Source of the DNA: Dehalococcoidia bacterium
GTDB lineage: Bacteria > Chloroflexota > Dehalococcoidia > GIF9 > UBA5629
DNA length: 10,812 nucleotides
Direction of reading: 5' to 3'
Assembly: GCA_030604795.1 (NCBI GenBank)
Contig: JAUVVE010000015.1
Location: forward strand, 1 to 10,812
The translations under genes and the position numbers were made by a program. The notes beneath the pieces are model-generated. The model saw only the letters and a list, made by a program, of their open reading frames with translations, did no database searches and was not told where the DNA came from. Positions 6,427 to 10,812 of the stretch are shown piece by piece (the stretch's first letter is position 1; the number at the start of each line of letters is the position of its first letter).

Positions 6427-7569
6427 ACTTCAAAAGAGAGGGTTGAAGCGGCCATCAACCTCGAACGCTATGACCGTGTGCCTGTGGCGCCCCTTATGGA
6501 CGTTATGTTCCCCTCTCGGTACAAGGGTATGACGGTGGCCCATGGCATCTCTCATTGGAAGGAGGGCTTTCAGGCCATAGTGGATATCTTCGATGAGGTG
6601 GGTGGCTGGGATGCCATGATATTACCTGGATATAGCCTCGCTCTTACGCCGAGAGTCGCCTCAGGCGTTACGGCAGCTTTGGGTTCAGGAGATTACAGGT
6701 TTCCTGGTCAGGACCCCGGTGTCTCAGAGTATTCCCAGCCTCAATATGTGGAACGAGAGAGGTTGACTGTAGAAGATTATGATGAAATCATCAACCTGGG
6801 TTGGTCGGGCTTCGCCGAGAAGCACCGTGAGCGGTTTACTTTCTTTAGCCCTGACCAGATAATCGCCTGGACGCAGAGGCAAACAGAGCACTACACCAGG
6901 GAACGAGAGACATGGGATGCGCGGGGAATCCCATCACTTTGTGGCGCGATAGTCCAATCACCCCTGATGTTCCTGTCTACTAAGAGGTCACTGACGGCTT
7001 TCACCATGGACCTTCATAGGATCCCGGACAAGGTCGAGGCAGCAATGGATGCCATGGTTGATGGGTTCATCGAAGGTGCCATAGAGGCGGCCGGGCTTAC
7101 TGGGATACCAGGCGTGTTTCTGGTGCTGGAAAGAGGGGGAGGCTTTTATTATCCATTGAGGATATTCGAACGGTTTGAGTTTCCCTACATGAAGAAGATG
7201 ACGGAGGCATTTGCCGCCGAAGGCCTCCTCACAGTCATGCACTTCGACCAGGACTGGACGCTCAACCTCCCCTATTTGAGGGAGCTGCCAAGAAAGATGT
7301 GCGTTGTGGAACTGGATAGCACCACCGACATCTTCAAGGCGAAGGAGATATTGGGGGACCACATGTGCATCGCTGGGGATGTGCCAGCGTCGCTGTCCTC
7401 CATTGGCACGCCTGAGGAGATGGAGGCTTATTGCAGGAAGCTAATCGATATCGTCGGCAAAGACACTGGATTTATCCTCAGCTCCGGCTGTACAGTCCCA
7501 GCGGATGCCAAGTTCGAGAACTTCAAGGCGATGATTGATACTGCCAAGAGTTACCTACCCGCCAATTAG
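6409..7569 (+). CDS. UroD-superfamily (MtaA/CmuA-like) corrinoid-dependent methyltransferase
   Basis: This 386-residue protein belongs to the uroporphyrinogen decarboxylase / cobalamin methyltransferase superfamily. Its start TSKERVEAAINLERYDRVPV, and the end with LSSGCTVPADAKFENFKAMI (357-376), are typical. MtaA and MtbA bind catalytic zinc through His-X-Cys and a distant Cys. Here the C-terminal Cys361 is kept in SGCTVP, but the first pair reads His278-Phe-Asp280 (TVMHFDQDW), so one thiolate is replaced by a carboxylate. It lies flush behind the corrinoid protein gene, so it most likely moves a methyl group to or from that protein. True heme-pathway UroD activity is unlikely given this context and the divergent active site. 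Which substrate or acceptor it uses is unknown; both methyltransferase I (substrate side, as in some aromatic O-demethylases) and methyltransferase II remain possible. Confidence 0.85.
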   Translation: MIKETMTSKERVEAAINLERYDRVPVAPLMDVMFPSRYKGMTVAHGISHWKEGFQAIVDIFDEVGGWDAMILPGYSLALTPRVASGVTAALGSGDYRFPGQDPGVSEYSQPQYVERERLTVEDYDEIINLGWSGFAEKHRERFTFFSPDQIIAWTQRQTEHYTRERETWDARGIPSLCGAIVQSPLMFLSTKRSLTAFTMDLHRIPDKVEAAMDAMVDGFIEGAIEAAGLTGIPGVFLVLERGGGFYYPLRIFERFEFPYMKKMTEAFAAEGLLTVMHFDQDWTLNLPYLRELPRKMCVVELDSTTDIFKAKEILGDHMCIAGDVPASLSSIGTPEEMEAYCRKLIDIVGKDTGFILSSGCTVPADAKFENFKAMIDTAKSYLPAN

Positions 7570-7740
7570 TCGTCGGTATTGGGCGAACTAGAGGAATACA
7601 CAGTCGACAGCGAAGGCACTACCCAACTCTGCTAGGAGGGCTGTTTCCGGACAACGGGTATTTCGGGACTGACTGTTTCACGACGTTCATTGGCCGTGCG
7701 GCGTTATCTCGCAGGCTAACGGTACGGTGCGGATAAGAAT
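7570..7740. other. 171-bp gap before the RACo-like gene
   Basis: No ORF with a recognisable motif, no clear terminator and no consensus promoter is visible. The bases just ahead of GTG 7741 (GGATAAGAAT) form only a weak ribosome binding site. The gap is much larger than that between the two genes upstream, so the activator may have its own promoter or be expressed at a lower level. Confidence 0.4.
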
Positions 7741-9651
7741 GTGAACAGACATACTGTCGTCTTTGAACCCTCAGGCAAGAAAGGCGATGTTCAAGAAGGT
7801 GCGACGCTTCTTGAGGCAGCTCATGAATTGGGTGACGATATTGAATCTGTGTGCGGTGGTAAGGGCGTCTGCGGTAAGTGCTCGGTCAAGATTGATGAAG
7901 GATTGCTCGCCAGCCATGGCATAGAGTGGAGCGGACAGGTGCTCTCACCTCCGGCGGATGAAGAGGCGGAGCTTCTATCCCGACGTGGCCTTAGCAGTGA
8001 ATACCGTCTGGCTTGCCAGGCCAGAGTTCTTGGTGATGTGGCGGTATTTGTTCCCGAGGCGAGCCGAAGGTCAAGGCAGCTTATCCGTAAGTCCACGATT
8101 GAGAGGACCATTCCGGTTAGGCCGGCCATCAGGAAATACTATCTGGAGCTCTCTCCGCCGACGCTGAGTGACGTTACGGCAGACTACGAGCGGCTGATTA
8201 CCGAGCTGCGTCGCTCCTCGGGGCTGGAAGAGGTCATCATTGATTATGCAGTCCTCAAGGATTTGTCGCATATCCTCCGCAGTGCCGACTGGAAGGTAAC
8301 GCTCACTGTCTGGAAAGGGCGGGAAATTGTCAGGGTCGAACCTGGCTATGTCGATGGCAGCTATGGGCTGGCTGTTGACATAGGCACCACCACTGTGGCT
8401 GGCTATCTGTGTGACCTGCAAACTGGTGAAGTTCTGGCGACAGATGGTATGTTGAATCCACAGATGGCCTACGGCGAGGATGTCATATCACGTATCAGCC
8501 ATACGATGAAGGAGCCTGATGGACTCGCAGGTCTCAATCGAGCGATTGTTGACGGCATAGGTGAACTGGTTGTCAGTATCACCGGGCAGCTAGACCTTAC
8601 GCCGGGCGACATTTCGGAGATGACTGTTGTTGGCAATACGGCCATGCATCATATCTTCCTTAACCTAGATCCGGTATGTTTGGCCAAATCACCGTTTGCG
8701 CCAACGGTAAGCGGGTCGCTTGACGTCAAGGCCCGGGAGCTGGGGCTGACTCTGGAGCAATCGACGAACGTGCACGTTCTGCCTGTTGAGGCTGGCTTCG
8801 TCGGCGCTGATAATGTGGGCGTGCTTATTGCTGAGGAGCCGTACAATCAGGAGGAGATGGTGCTCATTATTGACATCGGCACCAACGGCGAACTGGTGAT
8901 GGGCAGCAGAGATAGACTCCTCTGTGCTTCGTGTGCTACGGGCCCTGCCTTCGAAGGTGCCACTATCGAGTTTGGCATGCGCGCTGCCCCGGGGGCGATT
9001 GAACGTGTCAGGATAGACAGGGAGAGCCTAGAGGTCCAGTTCAAGGTCATAGGTAGTGATGAGTGGAATACTGTTTCCTCTTCGGTCAAGGCCAAGGGCA
9101 TTTGCGGGTCAGGCGTCATCGAGGCGGTAGCTGAGATGGTCAAAGCTGGTATTATTGAAAAGGGTGGTCGCTTTAGCCGAAAGCTTGCTTCCTCTCGGCT
9201 GATTACCGCTGAGGATGGCCCGGCGTTCATTATTGCCTGGGCCAATGAGACGGCACTGGGCCAAGATATTACCGTTTCCATCGAGGACGTGAGAGCGGTA
9301 CAGCTGGCCAAGGGCGCGATGTATGCCGGGGCCAGAATTCTGATGGACAGGCTGGGGATAACCGGGTTGGACAAGATCATACTTGCCGGCGCCTTCGGTA
9401 GCTATGTCAGCAAGGAGCATGCTCTGGCTATCGGTCTCTTCCCTCAATGCGCCCCTGAGAAGGTCTACAGCGTGGGCAATGCCGCTGGTGAAGGTGCACG
9501 GCTCGCCTTGGTAAGCGTCGATAAGAGGCGAGAGGCTGAGCAGATAGCCAGGAAAGTGGAATACGTGGAACTCACCGTCGAGCCCCGCTTTCACGAGTAT
9601 TTCATAGAGGCGCTGAGTTTTCCCGTTCCGAGCGTGCTCAGTAAGCCATAG
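7741..9651 (+). CDS. RACo-like reductive activator of corrinoid proteins ([2Fe-2S] + ASKHA ATPase)
   Basis: At 636 residues this has the length and order of RACo-type activators. A plant-type [2Fe-2S] domain at about 4-100 has Cys38-x5-Cys44-x2-Cys47 (SVCGGKGVCGKCSV) and Cys92 (RLACQA). A linker domain at about 115-200 follows. The ASKHA-fold C-terminal domain (former DUF4445) begins with the phosphate loop LAVDIGTTTVAGYL (210-223) and continues with VVGNTAMHHIFL (296-307), LIIDIGTNGELVMG (375-388), CATGPAFEGA (398-407) and ILAGAFGSYVSKEHALAIG (547-565). Such proteins use ATP to drive one-electron reduction of the inactive Co(II) corrinoid to Co(I). Its natural client here is the corrinoid protein upstream. 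GTG is chosen as start because the iron-sulfur domain begins directly after it; the ribosome binding site is weak. Confidence 0.93.
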   Translation: MNRHTVVFEPSGKKGDVQEGATLLEAAHELGDDIESVCGGKGVCGKCSVKIDEGLLASHGIEWSGQVLSPPADEEAELLSRRGLSSEYRLACQARVLGDVAVFVPEASRRSRQLIRKSTIERTIPVRPAIRKYYLELSPPTLSDVTADYERLITELRRSSGLEEVIIDYAVLKDLSHILRSADWKVTLTVWKGREIVRVEPGYVDGSYGLAVDIGTTTVAGYLCDLQTGEVLATDGMLNPQMAYGEDVISRISHTMKEPDGLAGLNRAIVDGIGELVVSITGQLDLTPGDISEMTVVGNTAMHHIFLNLDPVCLAKSPFAPTVSGSLDVKARELGLTLEQSTNVHVLPVEAGFVGADNVGVLIAEEPYNQEEMVLIIDIGTNGELVMGSRDRLLCASCATGPAFEGATIEFGMRAAPGAIERVRIDRESLEVQFKVIGSDEWNTVSSSVKAKGICGSGVIEAVAEMVKAGIIEKGGRFSRKLASSRLITAEDGPAFIIAWANETALGQDITVSIEDVRAVQLAKGAMYAGARILMDRLGITGLDKIILAGAFGSYVSKEHALAIGLFPQCAPEKVYSVGNAAGEGARLALVSVDKRREAEQIARKVEYVELTVEPRFHEYFIEALSFPVPSVLSKP

Positions 9652-9699
9652 TCCAGCTTGCTGCGGGCTCATCCAGCGCTTTGTTGAGGAGGTATTGCC

Positions 9700-10491
9700 A
9701 TGCCTAAAGTGGAGACCGAACGTAAGGGCCGTTCCTTTGTTGTGACTATCAACCGGCCGGAGGTCCGTAACTGTGTGGACGGTGAGACCGCGGGGCTACT
9801 TTTTGAAGCTGTCGAATGCTTTCGGCAGGATGAAAGCCTTGATGTCCTCATCCTCACCGGCGCAGGCGAGCTTGCCTTCTGCTCAGGGGCTGACTTGAAG
9901 AGCATTGACAGCTTGGTGACTCGCCCTGGTGCTGAGGAGTCTGGTCCGATGGGTTTCACCCGTATCGTTGACCTCCCCAAGCCAACCATAGCTGCCATTA
10001 GTGGTTATTGCCTGGCCGGCGGGGTGGAATTGGCCTGCTGGTGCGACTTCCGCATCGCCGCTCGTAACGCCAGCTTCGGCATCCTCGACCGCCGCTGGGG
10101 TGTTCCCCTGGTAGATGGGGGCACCCAGCGTCTGCCCGAGATTGTGGGTCTGGGGAATGCCCTTTATCTGATTGAGACAGGCGTGCTCATTGACGCTGAC
10201 CATGCATTCCGTATCGGCCTTGTCCAGGAGGTCGTCCCTGAGGGGCAGGCGCTGGCGCGTGCCCTCGAGCTGGCTGAGACCATGTCCGCCTATCCGCAGA
10301 CCAGCCTGCGCAACGACCGTCAGAACGTATATGAGGGCGTGTCACTGCCCCTGCCCGAAGGCCTGAGGCTTGAGCAGCAGCTTCTTCAGGAGAGCATAGG
10401 TGACCCCGAGATGGCCGAATGGCTCCGCCGCTACGCCGCAGGTGACCGTCCACCACCACCCCGTCCCAGGGGTGCGTCAGATGGCCGTTAA
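9700..10491 (+). CDS. enoyl-CoA hydratase/isomerase (crotonase) family protein
   Basis: This 263-residue soluble crotonase-fold protein has the family landmarks: TINRPEVRNCVDGE near the start, the first oxyanion-hole segment FCSGADLKSI (60-69), the second GYCLAGGVELACWCD (102-116), and RRWGVPLVDGGTQRLP (131-146). Glu110 in GGVELA matches catalytic Glu144 of rat enoyl-CoA hydratase. The position of Glu164 is Asp130 (FGILDRRWG), so ordinary hydratase chemistry is doubtful and another acyl-CoA reaction is possible. The tail GDRPPPPRPRGASDGR is Pro/Arg-rich and probably disordered. AGGAGGT at 9687-9693, 6 nt before the ATG, is a strong start. It follows the RACo-like gene by 48 bp on the same strand, so co-transcription is possible. 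GC counted in sample 60-base lines is 57-67%, above the 48-57% in upstream genes. Confidence 0.88.
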   Translation: MPKVETERKGRSFVVTINRPEVRNCVDGETAGLLFEAVECFRQDESLDVLILTGAGELAFCSGADLKSIDSLVTRPGAEESGPMGFTRIVDLPKPTIAAISGYCLAGGVELACWCDFRIAARNASFGILDRRWGVPLVDGGTQRLPEIVGLGNALYLIETGVLIDADHAFRIGLVQEVVPEGQALARALELAETMSAYPQTSLRNDRQNVYEGVSLPLPEGLRLEQQLLQESIGDPEMAEWLRRYAAGDRPPPPRPRGASDGR

Positions 10492-10529
10492 TCTACGCCA
10501 GGCTCCCTGTATGTAATGTCTCTCGAGTA

Positions 10530-10544
10530 TTTGCGCAACGCAAA
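10530..10544. repeat. short stem-loop with an A-rich flank past the crotonase gene
   Basis: TTTGCG (10530-10535) and CGCAAA (10539-10544) form a 6-bp stem with a CAA loop, and more A residues follow on the + strand. An intrinsic terminator for the + strand would need T residues there, and on the minus strand the T run precedes the stem, so this is not a standard terminator in either direction. Confidence 0.3.
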
Positions 10545-10547
10545 AAA

Positions 10548-10660
10548 GAATTCTAAGCTGCAAACTCCAAAGCCTGTAACAAAGAGGCGGCAGTATTGGA
10601 TTTGACACTCTGGATCTTGATATTGTTTAGGATTTAGATATTCGAATTTGGGATTTGGTA
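10548..10660. repeat. AT-rich intergenic element with GGATTT / ATTCGAAT repeat units
   Basis: Between two convergent genes lies a stretch unlike the rest of the window. GGATTT occurs at 10598, 10630 and 10651. An imperfect tandem of 18-21 bp is visible: GGATCTTGATATTGTTTA (10612-10629) followed by a unit at 10630-10650 that starts GGATTTAGATATT. The palindrome ATTCGAAT is at 10640-10647. TCCAA (10566-10570) and TTGGA (10596-10600) form inverted arms. GC is 37% in 10621-10680. The composition recalls degenerate GGATTT/TTCGAATTT low-complexity elements that I associate with intergenic DNA of uncultured bacteria; that is memory, not a search. A perfect TTGACA at 10602-10607 lacks a matching -10 box. 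Confidence 0.5.
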
Positions 10661-10721
10661 TATAGTAGCAGCCAGGGACGTGGGGCTTGCAGAGTTGGCC
10701 ACTGAGCGGCGCTTCCAAGTA

Positions 10722-10812
10722 TTAGTCTGTTTTCGACTGCTTGTCGCCTCTTCTATACGGGCACTTAGACACGCCGCAGTGGTCGCAGCGGTTAAAGTGC
10801 TGCAAGGTCTTA
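10722..10812 (-). CDS. 3' end of a minus-strand gene with a cysteine-rich tail, partial
   Basis: On the minus strand a frame is open from the window edge to a TAA at 10724-10722 and gives 29 residues, including HFNRCDHCGVSKCPYRRGDK. Three cysteines in a C-x2-C-x4-C-P arrangement, with two nearby His, followed by a basic hydrophilic tail, look like a metal-binding (zinc or iron-sulfur) C-terminus rather than random sequence. The gene would be convergent with the crotonase gene, leaving a 230-bp intergenic space that holds the AT-rich element. Too little is present to name a family, and the frame could be fortuitous. Confidence 0.45.
   Translation of the reverse strand, partial: KTLQHFNRCDHCGVSKCPYRRGDKQSKTD

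Noticed and set aside
9109..9672. 187-codon minus-strand ORF opposite the RACo-like gene
   Set aside because: It is antisense to conserved ASKHA motifs and has no recognisable domain of its own.
10602..10630. TTGACA -35 box at 10602-10607 as a + strand promoter
   Set aside because: No TATAAT-like hexamer lies 16-18 nt downstream, and the site is inside the repeat element with no + strand gene following in the window.
10488..10718. 76-codon minus-strand ORF after the crotonase gene
   Set aside because: Much of its sequence (Asn-Pro-Lys and Gln-rich stretches) is the translation of the AT-rich repeat element; it has no ribosome binding site or domain.
1..10812. CRISPR array, tRNA, rRNA or insertion sequence
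   Set aside because: No regularly spaced direct repeats, no cloverleaf-like gene, no rRNA core sequence and no transposase motif were seen on reading both strands.

Overview
The window looks like a contig from an anaerobic bacterium of about 50-55% GC, most plausibly a Dehalococcoidia-type member of the Chloroflexota. That placement is inference. It rests on a bacterial nuo gene order, Shine-Dalgarno sites, GTG starts, and a corrinoid protein, a UroD-like methyltransferase and a RACo-type activator lying together. No rRNA or other phylogenetic marker is present.

Region 1 (1-5469) is the distal end of a complex I operon on the + strand: the 3' end of nuoK, a 64-residue DUF2007-like ORF, nuoL, nuoM, a truncated NUDIX-like ORF, and nuoN. 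Spacing is tight: TAATG joins the small ORF to nuoL, 5 nt separate nuoL from nuoM, and TGATG joins the NUDIX remnant to nuoN. NuoL, NuoM and NuoN are the antiporter-like proton-pumping subunits, and their key charged residues are intact.

Region 2 (5470-5775) is a 306-bp non-coding stretch. It holds a possible nuo terminator, a good extended -10 promoter flanked by two short inverted repeats, and a leader of about 180 nt with no recognised riboswitch.

Region 3 (5776-9651) is a corrinoid methyl-transfer module: a 210-residue corrinoid protein, a 386-residue UroD/MtaA-like methyltransferase, then, after 171 bp, a 636-residue RACo-like reductive activator with a [2Fe-2S] domain. A corrinoid protein carries the methyl group, a UroD-like enzyme moves it on or off cobalt, and RACo-type proteins return accidentally oxidised Co(II) to Co(I) at the cost of ATP. 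No separate substrate-specific methyltransferase of a recognised family is visible. The UroD-like enzyme has His-X-Asp where MtaA/MtbA have the zinc-binding His-X-Cys, so its substrate is open.

Region 4 (9700-10812) holds an enoyl-CoA hydratase/isomerase-family gene that is richer in GC than its neighbours and has a changed second catalytic position. It is followed by an AT-rich intergenic element with GGATTT/ATTCGAAT repeats. The window ends in the 3' end of a convergent minus-strand ORF with a cysteine-rich tail.
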